Assembly (NCBI GenBank): GCA_033725935.1
Contig: MU867072.1
Span: 496,001-560,000, forward strand
Source: Cladorrhinum sp. PSN259
Taxonomy: Eukaryota; Ascomycota; Sordariomycetes; Sordariales; Podosporaceae
Direction of reading: 5' to 3'
Length of the DNA stretch: 64,000 nt
The translations under genes and the position numbers were made by a program. Below are positions 10,586-20,802 of this stretch, piece by piece (the first letter of the stretch is position 1; each line of letters starts with the position of its first letter). Below the pieces are notes generated by a model. It made no database searches, was not told the origin of the DNA, and worked only from the letters and a program-made list of their open reading frames with translations.

Positions 10586-11842
10586 GTACTGGCTGCAATA
10601 GAACTTTATGGGCTTTGGAAACCTTTTTTGTTTTTGTATTTTTGGAAATTTCCTATCATTCAAAAGAAACAACAGCAAAAAATCCCGTTTTTTGCAACGT
10701 GGGCAAAGGGCTAAAGTGCCGTGTAAGCAAAGCACAAAAACACCAGTACTCGAAAGATTGCTAAAACCCCTCCCCCTCCCCCTCCCCTTCATCCCATTCT
10801 CACCGGAACTTCCATGGAGCACCATAAACCAACGCCCCCACGTGAACAACAATCTCACAAGTGAGCCCCCACAAAAAAAAAAAAGATGGCAGAGTTCAGT
10901 AAGAGAGGAATTTTGGGAGATTACATAGAAACTATGTATTTCTAGAAAGGATATAAGGGGTTATGGTATTCCCCGTTCATGTTGTTTTCCCTTACCAGTA
11001 TCCGTACATACTGCTATGTAGCCCCTGAACGGTCTCCCCAGCAATGTTGAAAGGAAGAGTGGCATTTTAAGCGGTCGTCAACATAAACATCTATTAGAAG
11101 GACTTGGGCCAAAGACACGAGACGATGTGGGTGAGGGTGTGTTTGCTTCCAACTGCCGTGACACTGCAACTGGGATGATATTTCAATTAGTGCTCCATGA
11201 GCCACGTGCCCCTTTACGATAGGAAACGCAAAAAACACAAAAGTCCCCTTCGCTCTCCCCCTGCCTCCCCTTCCCACGGAGCCATGCGAGGTTACACACT
11301 GTAAAACAGCTCACATTGTATAATATCTGGTTTTTGTTTCACAGAGACCCAGCTGAGGTCCTTTGACTCACGTTTCATGAGTGAAGATAAAATCACCCCC
11401 CAAAAAGAAAGTTTGTCTTGGTTCAGCAAGAAGGTTGCTTGACAAACTTTGTTTGGGGGGGAGTCCTTTGGTGGTTCATTTCAATCTTTTGAGAAGCCGA
11501 AACCACTTTCTCGTGCGAGATTGGGGCTGCTCACAAAGTGGTACGAGAGTAACGAGTTTTTGAAGGAGAATTTTTCAGAATATTTTAGTTTCTTTATTTG
11601 ATCTCTTGTTGAATTTCACAAAGTTAAGAAGAAGAAAAAAATCGCCGATTCCATGTACACTCCACGGTGCTCTCATTTCCAGATTGCCCGTGCCCCAAAA
11701 GCTTGAAAGGTACCAAAAGGAAAGGTGCGGGTTTTTTTTCTTGTTGCACATACCGTTGAAGTAAAAAGAAATCTTTGTTGAATTTATTTTCCGGGTTTCT
11801 CTTCTTCCCTCTTTCCTTTTCGCAAGGAACGCGGCAGTCAAG
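10586..11842. other. Intergenic region, no gene seen
   Basis: This 1.26-kb stretch has C-rich runs at about 10769-10790 and 11250-11275 and A/T-rich patches. The sequence from about 11775 to 11842 is pyrimidine-rich and is probably the 5' leader of the sulfotransferase-like gene. A TTGACTCA element at 11362-11369 resembles a bZIP (Gcn4/CPC1-type) site, but it lies 470 bases upstream and one copy is weak evidence. Confidence 0.4.
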
Positions 11843-12825
11843 ATGCTCGGCCTCAACAGCTGGTGGTGGCACCTGCTTGAGGACCACGTCTATCGCCAAC
11901 CGCCTCCTCCCCCGCGCGTACGCACCGAGCCGATGCAGGTGCTTTGCGTCGGCTTGCCGCGGACCGGTACCGAGGCACTTCAGCATGCTCTGTTGCAGTT
12001 GGGGTATGAGCATACCTTCCATGGGTGGGACTTGATCTATGAGCAACCCAATTATTGCCAGGAGTGGGTGAAGCTTTGTCGGAAGAAGTAAGTGGTAAAC
12101 CCTTTTCAGTATGTCTCACTCCCGCTCACTGAACGGACTTGGTGGATCAGATGGTTTGGTGCTGCCGACGGCAACGCGACTTTCACCGCAGCAGACTTTG
12201 ACCCTTTACTTGGACATTCGGTGGCTGTGACGGACGCGATCGGTGCGGTATTCGCTGCCGAACTGATCGCGGCGTACCCGGAGGCCAAGGTGATTCTCAA
12301 CACCCACAAGGACGCTGATGTCTGGCATCAGAGCTGCAAGGATACGCTTACTGCTCCCTGGAGGACTTCTGTAGTGGCTTGGTTATGGGGTGGTTGCTTT
12401 TGGGTTTGGCACCTTTTTGTGAGGTTCTTGTGGCCGGGGCTGTTCAGGGCGCTGGATGGGGATATCAAAACTGGTGTGGAAAGAAACGGAAAATGGGTGG
12501 CTAGGGGTGAGCTATCATGTTTTGAGTTCAGAGGTGACGAATACTAATGATGGGGATCTTAGAACATCACAACATGATTCGAGGTCTTGTGCCAAAGGAC
12601 AGACTTCTCGAGTGGACGGTGGAGGATGGATGGGAACCACTTTGCCAGTTTCTGGGGAGGGAGGTACCAGAGAAGCCGTTCCCAAGAGTTAGCAAAGCTT
12701 TTGAGGGGAATATCAAGGAGGAGAGGGTCGTCGAAAAGTGTTTTAGAGGAGCAGTGAGGAATTTGTTGGTGATTATTGGTGGCTTGATGGGTCTCGTGTT
12801 TGGTATTAGCATGGCTTGGGTCTGA
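11843..12825 (+). CDS. Sulfotransferase-like P-loop protein with C-terminal membrane anchor
   Basis: Three exons (11843-12087, 12151-12506, 12563-12825) give 287 aa. The N-terminal part carries the PAPS-binding-type loop VGLPRTGT at residues 36-43, followed by LQHALLQLGY and the conserved YHGWD-like FHGWD. The middle holds the paired helices around HSVAVTDAIGAVFAAEL and YPEAKVILNTHKD, and the C-terminal part ends with RLLEWTVEDGWEPLCQFLG. This is the order of the fungal Sulfotransfer_4 family (sometimes annotated as NAD-dependent epimerase or efflux-pump protein). The last 20 residues form one hydrophobic helix, so the protein is probably tail-anchored. The family is certain; substrate and reaction are unknown. 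Confidence 0.87.
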
Positions 12826-13882
12826 GGAGAGATCATTGCATACCCTTCGAGAGTTCGTATCGAAGTCTGAAGTTGGAAGCTCGTGATGAGAGTGGGCGCT
12901 AGTCCCGATGAGGAATAGATGATATATGCAGTTAACCGAATCTCACGCCTTCCACGGTGGGCTCCCGACGGCGTTGCGTCAATTCATCAGCCCGAAACCT
13001 GAGATCAAAACCGCACCAACCATCATGAAGTTCCTCAACACCAAAGTTCTTGGTTGACTGCATGCACTCCGCGTTTCAACGAATGGCCGGCATTTCGACT
13101 CTACCATTCTTTCAAACGAAAGGTTTGGGTTCCCCGCATTATCCATTGAAACCCCGCAGGGCCGAAGAGCAACCTGAAGGCATTCTAGAACAAATATACT
13201 TCTATTCCTTTTGTTTCTATCATGACACTGTTGTTTTGACAGAGACTCTAAGCCCCATCATGCTATGGTCCCATGGCCACTGGACCAGAAAGTCGGTGGT
13301 GCCATCCCGACTCGACAAGCCGGTCAACCCTTCGACTGAATCGCCGAGTCGCGTGGCATCCAAAACACAGCCGGCCGACGGCAAAGAAGAAGGTCTGAGT
13401 GCCTCGACCCGACCTCTCGGCATGCTTAATTCCCAGAAAGGAAATCCTGTTAAGATCAAGCCGCCCATTTGCTAGTCAAGTGGCCGTCAACGTGTACTCG
13501 GAGACGGACTGTCCGCCACAATTATCGCAGCTCAAAGTATAACATCCCAGCCCTTCATGCATGAATCAAACGCAGAGAAGCTTTGCATGGTGTACACTAT
13601 GCAAGTGCAGGACCCTGTTTTGGGGCATTGGCAGTCCGTCATCAAGTCCAGCACGTCTAGATCGGAGTATTCCCGAGTGGGTGGTCTGCCATGGTTGGGC
13701 TTGGTGGGGTTGGGGACCACCCCCCTGCCTGTTCGGACGTCATATGTCCGACACGCATCCATCCGCTCCATCCTCCCATCCCGCACATCCGACTTATAAC
13801 CCCATAGATGAGCAACTTGAGCCTTCATTTTGTCCCGTTATTTCCATCTATTCTTCTCAATTTGCCGCGTAAATTAGCAGCC
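12826..13882. other. Intergenic region with a TATA-like box near its right end
   Basis: No coding frame of convincing composition was found. A frame at 13050-13475 is open but starts at TTG and has no family features. TTATAA at 13794-13799 lies about 85 bases before the ATG at 13883 and is a plausible TATA element for the next gene. Confidence 0.4.
13794..13799 (+). promoter_or_regulatory. TATA-like box of the 13883 gene
   Basis: TTATAA sits 84-89 bases before the ATG at 13883 and only 9 bases before an in-frame ATG at 13808. Transcription would normally begin 30 or more bases downstream, which would leave the 13808 ATG out of the message. This is why I take 13883 as the start. Confidence 0.4.
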
Positions 13883-15094
13883 ATGATCAAAACAATGGAA
13901 TTCAGAAAAGGAGGCCTATTGGTTCACTCCGAGGTGCCGGCGGCGCCGCCCAAGACTCACAGCACACCCTCGAAGCTCAGGAAAAAGCTCCAAAAATCAG
14001 TCACCAGGCAGAAAAGTAACCTGTCCTGGCGGCTCGGCACACTTTCATCAACCGACGCATCAAAAAACAATAAATCTGACACGGCCAACAACAGCAAACC
14101 ATCTCTCGATCCTCTGCCTTCTCCCGATCTTAGCGACTCCAAATGGGCCGGATTCTTCAAGGGGAGTCGATGTATTTACACAGAAGACTCGCAGTCTGAC
14201 TCGGGGTCGCAAGAGCAAGACCGAAGTCCTGCTCAGATTGTCCCGGAGCTCTCACATCTCGTCACCAGCGACGGCCAACCGCGGAAATCCTCTAGTTCAG
14301 ACACTGCTGCGGTAGCACCACGGATAGCCATGAGACGACGAGCCAAGACACCCATCTTCTCAATCGGACAGCTGGAGGCCATCCCGAGGCCAAGGAACGC
14401 CCTAGGGAAGACGTCAAGCGTTGAGCTAATTGCCGAACAATACCGCGCCCTCCTCGAATCCGGTGATTCCGACCTCTCTATTTACTCTGATTCGTATTCA
14501 GAGCCCCCGCCATCACGTCAGGGTGTGGAGCAGCATCAGCAGCAACAGCGCCCATTATCCATCAGAAGACAACAAAGTTCTGGCGATCTTCGACGAGCCA
14601 GCGTGGAACTAGAGCGGCGCCCGGAGTTCCCCATCCCTTTGGTAACCGGATCGCCCTCTAACTCTGACGACGAGACCTTGGTGTCTTTCGAGGAGGAGAC
14701 AGTCTACTTCAAGCCTGTTTCTTACTCCCCGGAACCATCTCCACGGTTATTGCATCCGTTGCCACCAACTCCGGCTGCACCTGACAGTCTGAGCTTGCAA
14801 ATATGTCTTGATCTTTTGACGAGGGACTTGGCATCGGCGCTCGCTAGTCGGCCTGGTCGGTCAACTCCAGAAACTTCGGCATTGCAGGTCTGGGTGATGA
14901 TTGAGGCGTACGAGAAGCTACGGGATGAGTTGGTTGGGAAGAGGCTGGGGTGTGAGGAGACTGGGAGTCTGGAGGCTATGCTGAACATGTGGTTGAGGGC
15001 ACTATATACAATACACGACAAGCTGACCCACGGGCGGTGGAATCAGAGTGAGAGCGATTATGGGGCGGAACTTGGGATTGAGGAACTGGATTGA
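13883..15094 (+). CDS. Ser-rich fungal protein of unknown function with a helical C-terminal domain
   Basis: Intronless, 403 aa from the ATG at 13883 (428 aa if the ATG at 13808 is used). Residues 1-300 are low complexity, rich in Ser, Pro and Arg, with a short Gln/His run near residue 215 and many SP and RRxS sites that suit phosphorylation. The last 110 residues are different: two predicted helices, LSLQICLDLLTRDLASALA and LQVWVMIEAYEKLRDELV, and then a third, LEAMLNMWLRALYTIHDKL. This looks like a small conserved fungal domain behind a disordered regulatory tail. I do not recognise a named family. No signal peptide or membrane segment is seen, so it is probably cytosolic or nuclear. Confidence 0.7.
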   Translation: MIKTMEFRKGGLLVHSEVPAAPPKTHSTPSKLRKKLQKSVTRQKSNLSWRLGTLSSTDASKNNKSDTANNSKPSLDPLPSPDLSDSKWAGFFKGSRCIYTEDSQSDSGSQEQDRSPAQIVPELSHLVTSDGQPRKSSSSDTAAVAPRIAMRRRAKTPIFSIGQLEAIPRPRNALGKTSSVELIAEQYRALLESGDSDLSIYSDSYSEPPPSRQGVEQHQQQQRPLSIRRQQSSGDLRRASVELERRPEFPIPLVTGSPSNSDDETLVSFEEETVYFKPVSYSPEPSPRLLHPLPPTPAAPDSLSLQICLDLLTRDLASALASRPGRSTPETSALQVWVMIEAYEKLRDELVGKRLGCEETGSLEAMLNMWLRALYTIHDKLTHGRWNQSESDYGAELGIEELD

Positions 15095-15327
15095 TGAATT
15101 GATACCCCGATTATGATTTGACGGTTTTGGTTTCAGGGGATTTGCATTTTGGTCGGAGCAGGCGCATTCCTGGGGTATGGTTCAATGAATGAGATCATGA
15201 CATGGCATATAATTGGTTTACTTTTTTTTTAGACATTGATTCATATTGGCTGTGCCCAAATCTGCATATTGTCTGCTCTGGTATATCTGCTGTAGATTTT
15301 CTCCTCGATAGCAGTATTGAATGTGTT

Positions 15328-16814
15328 TCAAATCTTCTCTCCTTCTAAAATAACTCTCGCCTCCTCGCTCCTCCACCACCCCTTGCCCTCTTTCCCAGGA
15401 AACTCAAACCTCTCCATGCTCTCGGCCTTCATCTCAACACTGTACCCCGGTTCCATGGGAGTCTGGTAGTATCCGTCCTTGATAACGCTGGGATTGACAA
15501 AATGCTCGTGCAAGTGATCAACGAATTCCAGGACCGACTTCTTCCCGCTGACCACCACGTAGTCGATGGTGCTCAGGTGCTGGGTATACTCTGGCAATCC
15601 CACTCCCCCGGAATGAGGGACAATGGGGACCCCGTACTTTTTCGCCATGAGAAGGACGGCCAAGACTTCATTGACTCCTCCGAGGCGGCAGGCGTCAATC
15701 TGGCAGACGTCGATGGCGCCCGACATGAGCAGCTGCTTGAACACCACGCGGTTCTGGCACATCTCGCCCGTCGCCACTCCTATCCCGTACTCCTTCAGCG
15801 CCGAGCGGATGGCTTTGTGTCCCAGAATGTCGTCCGGGGAGGTGGGTTCCTCTATGAACCACGGCTTGAACTCCTTCAGCTCCTTCATGTACTCTATTGC
15901 CTCGGGGACGGACCACACCTGGTTGGCGTCGACCATCAGCACCCTGCCCTCGTCGTAGCCAATCACCTCCCTCGCCACGCTCAGCCTTTGTTTATCCTGC
16001 GCGAGGTCCGCCCCGACTTTGATCTTGAAGTAGCTGTACCCCGCTTCCACCGTTTCTCTCAGCAGTCGCTTCATCTTGGCTTCGTCGTAGCCTAACCAGC
16101 CGGCCGAGGTGGTGTACGCCGGAACCGCCCTGCTCTGCTCCGCCTCTTGTATCCGTTCCTTTTTGCCCGGTTCGACTGCAGCAAGCAGAGCGATGGCTTC
16201 CTCGGGCGTGATGGCGTCGGTGATGTACCGAAAATCAATGCAGGAAACGAACTCTTCGGGCGTCATGTCCGAGACCACGCGCCAGACTGGCTTCTGGAGG
16301 GTCTTGGCCCACAGATCCCAGAGGGCGTTGACTACCGCGCCCAGGGCGAGGTGGATCACTCCCTTTTCGGGGCCGATCCATCTGAGCTGGGAGTCCGAGG
16401 TTAGGTGGCGCCACGTCTTGGACCAGTTCGTGCCGACCAGAGTTGACAGAGGGAGATTGAGGATGCGGGGCGCCAGGTGGGAGATTGCAGCGCAGACCAG
16501 GTCGTTACCGCGGCCTATTGTGAATGTCTAGAATCAAATTTAGTTTGGGAGATGGATTTTAAAGGGGGTGAACAACAACAAAAACAACAACAAAAAGTGG
16601 GAGGAGGGAGAAGAAGAAAAAAAAAAAGATGTACCATTCCGTGCCCTGTGTAAGAGGAATTGGTGTGCAAGATGCAGTAAGCGGCCGAGTAGTCGCCTGC
16701 TGCGTTCATTGCGTCCGATCCCGTCTTATCGAGCGAGGTTGGGAAGCGGACATCTCGGGTTGTGAAGTTTGTTATTTTTATTTCTTCGAAAGGGGTGGTG
16801 GAGGAGGAGGCCAT
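15328..16814 (-). CDS. LGD1: L-galactonate dehydratase (enolase superfamily)
   Basis: Two exons, 16635-16814 and 15328-16527 (107-nt intron), give 459 aa. The enzyme removes water from L-galactonate to give 2-keto-3-deoxy-L-galactonate, the second step of the fungal D-galacturonate (pectin sugar) pathway in the cytosol. The sequence is a full member of the mandelate-racemase/fuconate-dehydratase group: N-terminal capping domain starting with DVRFPTSLDKTGSDAMN, a KxK pair at about 228-230 (YFKIKVGAD), metal ligands Asp260 (VDANQVW), Glu286 (FIEEPTSPDD) and Glu315 (GEMCQNR), and the catalytic His365 (VPHSGG). The splice joins GHGM to TFTIGRGND, as expected for the family. No other gene of the pathway is in the window. 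Confidence 0.94.
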
Positions 16815-17219
16815 CGTGAGAAGGCGGCAGATAGTGCAGTGAGTTTGTTTGACTTGAGGAGTGAGTAAGGATGATTGATTGGAAATAATAGAGCTCGGTA
16901 TCTATATTAGTAGATATTTAAGAGTTCGAGGGAATGTTTTCTGGAGCTCTCATGAGGATATATCTCCCCGGGAACAATGAGGGGCACTGAAGGAAATGGT
17001 GGGGTTGATAGCGCCTTCATGATTGATGGATAATTAGGGGGGAGCGTTGCATTTTGGGGTAGTTCAGGTTTCCTCGGGCTAATTCATGTCGAAGCCGGCG
17101 AGTTTTTCGGGGTGAATGTTGATCCAATTGTTTTGTTCAGGGGGCGTTTTCTGTTATACATATACATATATCCTACACCACATCCTATTCATCATCTTCC
17201 ACGCATCGGTCAAATCCGT
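16815..17219. other. Promoter region of LGD1
   Basis: This 405-base gap lies upstream of LGD1 on the reverse strand and after the 3' end of the next reverse-strand gene. It contains an AT-rich patch at about 16895-16925 but no recognisable coding frame. Confidence 0.4.
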
Positions 17220-17444
17220 TCAAGCACCGCCCTCCCGCTTAGCATACTCCTCCTCCATGGCCTCCTCGTATTTGCGATCAGCTTCAAGCTCTGCCTCAGT
17301 CTTGGGCCTGGTGATTCCAGCACCGGTATTGACGCCTGCGCCTGTGGGGACGGTTCCAACCTTGCTGGTCTCTGATGCGTCGTGACCCGCCGAAGGATTG
17401 ATGGGCACCGAGGTGGATGTAGATGTTTCTTTGGTGGTAGGCAT
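17220..17444 (-). CDS. Small hydrophilic protein, 74 aa
   Basis: The ATG at 17442-17444 gives a 74-aa protein. The first half is Thr/Ser/Gly-rich (TSTSTSVPINPS and GTVPTGAGVNTGAGI). The second half is a charged helix, RPKTEAELEADRKYEEAMEEEY. The frame is open further upstream, but that extension contains no Met and is probably 5' leader. A TATATATATA stretch on the reverse strand 42-52 bases before the ATG supports this start. Small fungal proteins of this make-up are often induced by stress, but I recognise no named family and give no function. Confidence 0.6.
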   Translation of the reverse strand: MPTTKETSTSTSVPINPSAGHDASETSKVGTVPTGAGVNTGAGITRPKTEAELEADRKYEEAMEEEYAKREGGA

Positions 17445-17816
17445 TTTAAGTTTTCCTTTACAAGTGATGTGTTTGTTTTGTTCTGATATATATATGTAAA
17501 CGGCTGAAAATGGTCGGTGTTCGTGTGACGTTTGTGTGAATGTGTTTAGTGAGTGAAGCGCGCGAGAGCTCTCCAACTTATACCCCGCAGCAGGAAGAGA
17601 GAGGAGGTGGCGATGTGGCAAGCTACCGCGTACGTACCTATGACTCCAACTGCCTGCTGCGTCACACCAGAGCTACGGTGTGGAGACTGCAGCATTTGAA
17701 GTACCGGATACTTTGGATATCCAAGCAAATAGCGACACATAATCAACGCGCATGTCACAAGTCAGCAGCAAAGGAAACATTCTACATCAGTCTATTAATC
17801 AAACGGAAAGGAAAAC
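17445..17816. other. Intergenic region
   Basis: Upstream region of the 74-aa protein gene and 3' flank of the F-box gene, both on the reverse strand. Apart from the TATA element near 17490, nothing recognisable was found. Confidence 0.4.
17486..17496 (-). promoter_or_regulatory. TATA box of the 74-aa protein gene
   Basis: Alternating T and A, read on the reverse strand about 42-52 bases before the ATG at 17444. Position and sequence suit a core promoter element. Confidence 0.4.
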
Positions 17817-19181
17817 CTACTTGTCTCTGCGAACCACCACCCCATCAACCAGTTCAAACGCCTCCTCTAGGTCATCATTGGCTGTCCAGTAGAAAGGGTT
17901 GGGCTGCGTAAAGTAATCAAGAATAACCTCGGGCTCCTGCTCGCAGACTGCCGTAACAATCTCGATTTGCCTCACGAACTTCAGCAACTCGGCCTCCCTG
18001 TCATCATAGTCCAGGATCCAGTAGTACAAGTACATTGTTCTGAAACCGCAAGGTTGGGGCAAACTATTTACCTCCCTCCGATGCTCCTCGAAAATAGGGC
18101 GAAGCTTCTCCAGCACTTCTACTGTCTTGGTCCATGGGCCATTCCAAAAAGATTCGAATGTTAGTTCAAAGTCTGGGCGCTTGAGGGATCTCGACGCGCC
18201 TATGTCGGAAAATTGATCCTCTGCCGCATCCCAGTTATCGAAGAAATTACTTCTCGAAAGTCTAGCACATATGTCGAGACGCTCAAGGAGGTGATGGCAC
18301 AAAGAGAGAGCAGTGGAGCTGTTTCTCTCTTGCATCTTAACATAGCATCGATAACATTGACGGTCTACAGGCATCCTTTCTAGGGACAAGAGACGGTGTC
18401 CAAAAGTGCGATACTCTTGCCAAGTCTGGCAGCCGGGACAGCGGACCATCGAGAAAGGATGAGGATGCTCCGTTGGTGGGCGACCAACTCTGGAGTGATC
18501 CAAGACCCCAGGGAACCATCTTACCATGTATTCACGGTGGAAAGTGATATTGAGCGTACCAATCATGACGGCAGGGAGCCTGTCGCTAGTTGTAGGATTA
18601 GCATTGCATGTCCGCTTCTGGTACTTACACTCGATGAATCTTCGTTTATGTCTCGAGATACCAGCGAGCTGGTTCTCGGTATCGACGGTGGGTCGCAGGA
18701 GATCAACGCCACACTGTATCATTTTGATCCGTGTCTGGCGCAGAGCCTCATGACGACCCTTTATCAGCTTCCATCTCGCGCCTGTAGGCATGGCTACCCA
18801 GTCAGTAACCTGTGAACGCTGAGCCTCGAGGGTTCCTGGGACAGGCTTTCTATATTCCAGTGACATAATCATGTCCTCGCCGAACATATAATGGGGTAGC
18901 AGCTGCATACAGCCAAGGCAGGCATATTTGTTGTTCCGCCAGGCATCCTCATTTCGTGGAGGCGTGGTTTGGGGTGCACTCCGCGATGGGCGCGTGATTG
19001 ATGGGACAGTGCCTTCAGTTAGCTCAACGATCAACAGTCGCCGCTCAAAATCATGCCTGATTGGGTTCACACGTTGGTGAAATAACTTGGAAGACTGTGC
19101 CAGAGAGACTAATGTGACGGGGTCGAGCTCGGCGATGATCTCTTTGACCAGCTCAACTGGAAGGGTGCAAAGAATCTCCAT
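17817..19181 (-). CDS. F-box protein with several Cys-x2-Cys pairs
   Basis: Intronless, 454 aa. Residues 3-45 (CTLPVELVKEIIAELDPVTL, then LAQSSKLFHQRVNP) form an F-box, which binds Skp1 so that the protein can present substrates to an SCF ubiquitin ligase. The rest has no leucine-rich or WD repeats. It carries cysteine pairs, CLGC at about 90, CPGC at about 250 and CYRC at about 280, the last two close enough to form a zinc site. Filamentous fungi have many such F-box proteins with variable C-termini. The target is unknown. The next gene upstream, TRM8, lies on the same strand 356 bases away. Confidence 0.8.
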   Translation of the reverse strand: MEILCTLPVELVKEIIAELDPVTLVSLAQSSKLFHQRVNPIRHDFERRLLIVELTEGTVPSITRPSRSAPQTTPPRNEDAWRNNKYACLGCMQLLPHYMFGEDMIMSLEYRKPVPGTLEAQRSQVTDWVAMPTGARWKLIKGRHEALRQTRIKMIQCGVDLLRPTVDTENQLAGISRHKRRFIECKYQKRTCNANPTTSDRLPAVMIGTLNITFHREYMVRWFPGVLDHSRVGRPPTEHPHPFSMVRCPGCQTWQEYRTFGHRLLSLERMPVDRQCYRCYVKMQERNSSTALSLCHHLLERLDICARLSRSNFFDNWDAAEDQFSDIGASRSLKRPDFELTFESFWNGPWTKTVEVLEKLRPIFEEHRREVNSLPQPCGFRTMYLYYWILDYDDREAELLKFVRQIEIVTAVCEQEPEVILDYFTQPNPFYWTANDDLEEAFELVDGVVVRRDK

Positions 19182-19537
19182 GTTGGTTTGGGTGTTTGTG
19201 ATGTTGATGTGATAAAATATGTTGTTGCTCAGGTTCAGGAGTGCAGAGGTACTCCTGTAAATGCTCGATTTTCGAAACAGAACGTATGGAATATTCCTTT
19301 CACTCCCTCAACAATTCTTCTTTGTTTCGCCAAGTCAACACAGCTATCCCGAAGGGACAAAGCTATTGTAAATGTCAGCCTACAGGAGGATTGTATTGGC
19401 GCTGCAGAGACAAAGCACTCACTTCAAGCAGACAGAAAAAACAACGCCTGGGTCCCTTTGGACTTTGCCGCACAAAATCGCTGCATCTTAGTATTACCGC
19501 CGTTTGTGACCTCGTCTACCTCATCCCACTCCACAGA
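19182..19537. other. Intergenic region between TRM8 and the F-box gene
   Basis: This 356-base gap is the 3' flank of TRM8 and the promoter of the F-box gene, both on the reverse strand. No RNA gene or further ORF with family features was seen. Confidence 0.4.
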
Positions 19538-20442
19538 TCACCAGACTGGATCCTCCAACCTCCTGAACAATGCCACATACTTCTTCCCCTTATTCCTCTC
19601 TACTTTCTTGCCTTCCTCAGTCTCCATCCTCATAATCTCTACACATGGATCGGCCTCCTGCTCCTCCTCGCTCACTCTTTCAAACGCAGGATGCGCCTCG
19701 AAATGCTGCACCATCCACTCATGCAAGTCCGGCACATCCGTAATAGTATATGCAATCCCACCAGGCTTCAATACATAGGCGTACTCAGAATTGAGTGTCG
19801 TTGAGACGATTCTCTGCTTGTGCTTGCGTGCCTTGAAGTGTGGGTCGGGGAAGCAAATAAAGATTTTGCTGAGCTGGAACTTGCGGAAGAAGTTTGGTAG
19901 AAACTTCATGGTATTTGCACGGAGCACGCTAACGTTGCGGTAGAGTCCTGTATCGGGGTTTTGGTGCCGGAGGACTTTGATGCGATCCTCGACGAACTGG
20001 GTGACTGATACGCGGATTTCCAGGCCAAGAACGAGGGTTTCTGGCATGACGGGTGCAAGGGCGACCAGAAGACCGCCGAAGCCGCAGCCAATGTCTGCTA
20101 CTTCCACATCCTGTGTGAGACGCTTGGGGATAACTGCTCTTGGTTCAGAGCCTTCCTCTGAAGGGGCCTCTTGTGAATCCTTGACGACATAGTCTGGGTA
20201 GAGGGTGGACCAGTCCATCTGGTCTGGGTGTGGTGGGCTATCGTTCAGATTGGTTAATTTAGATTGCTCAATGAAGGAGTATGAGTTTATACTCACTATA
20301 CAAGCTGATGGTCGGAAAAGGGGTTGGCGTGTGCTCGCTGACGATAAAACTTCTTGCGCGGGAGTGTTGAGACGCCCTCCTCCCTCATGGCGGCGCGGTA
20401 CTCCTCGCGCTTCTGCTTCTTGTCTTTTTTTACGGGTGCCAT
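19538..20442 (-). CDS. TRM8: tRNA (guanine-N7)-methyltransferase, catalytic subunit
   Basis: Exons 20297-20442 and 19538-20237 (59-nt intron, GTGAGT donor) give 281 aa. The enzyme, with its partner Trm82, makes m7G46 in tRNAs using S-adenosylmethionine. The splice restores the family signature FYRQRAHANPFSDHQLVYPP across the junction. SAM-binding motif I is VADIGCGFGGLL at about 96-107. Further motifs are LGLEIR, the conserved ANTMKFLPNFF, the catalytic-site FICFPDPHFKARKHKQRIV, and the C-terminal TDVPDLHEWM. The basic N-terminus (KKDKKQKREE) suits nuclear import and RNA contact. It shares a 360-base divergent promoter with HOM6. Confidence 0.95.
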
Positions 20443-20802
20443 TGTAAAGCTCTTTATGGGCGAGCCAGCAACTCTGTGAGCTGTACTTGATTCTTGATGA
20501 TGACTTTTGAGGTTGGTGTATCGCTTGTCGCAAAGATGTTTTTTTACTTTGGACGGAAGAAACCGTTACCAGGAAGTTGTAACAAAAGTTTCATGTGGGG
20601 TTCTGTAGTCCCACCTTCACCCCTGCACGCCTCATCTACAGGGATCATGGCCCCGCCTGGCCGCTATCGGCAACTTGCATGGCAACATTTTTAGTGCTAC
20701 CCCGCGATAAAGTCACAGTGAGCAACAAATGCTGTCAACCAGTTTTTGAATTTTGAAACCATTCCATCTCGAATTTCTCAATTCGCACCCAACAAATCCA
20801 CA
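20443..20802. other. Divergent promoter between TRM8 and HOM6
   Basis: The 360 bases between the two start codons must hold both promoters. I see no TGACTCA element of the type used by the general amino-acid control regulator, although HOM6 is an amino-acid gene. No ORF is supported. Confidence 0.45.

Noticed and set aside
13050..13475. 141-codon forward frame between the sulfotransferase-like gene and the 13883 gene
   Set aside because: It begins at TTG, has no family features, and its composition resembles random sequence.
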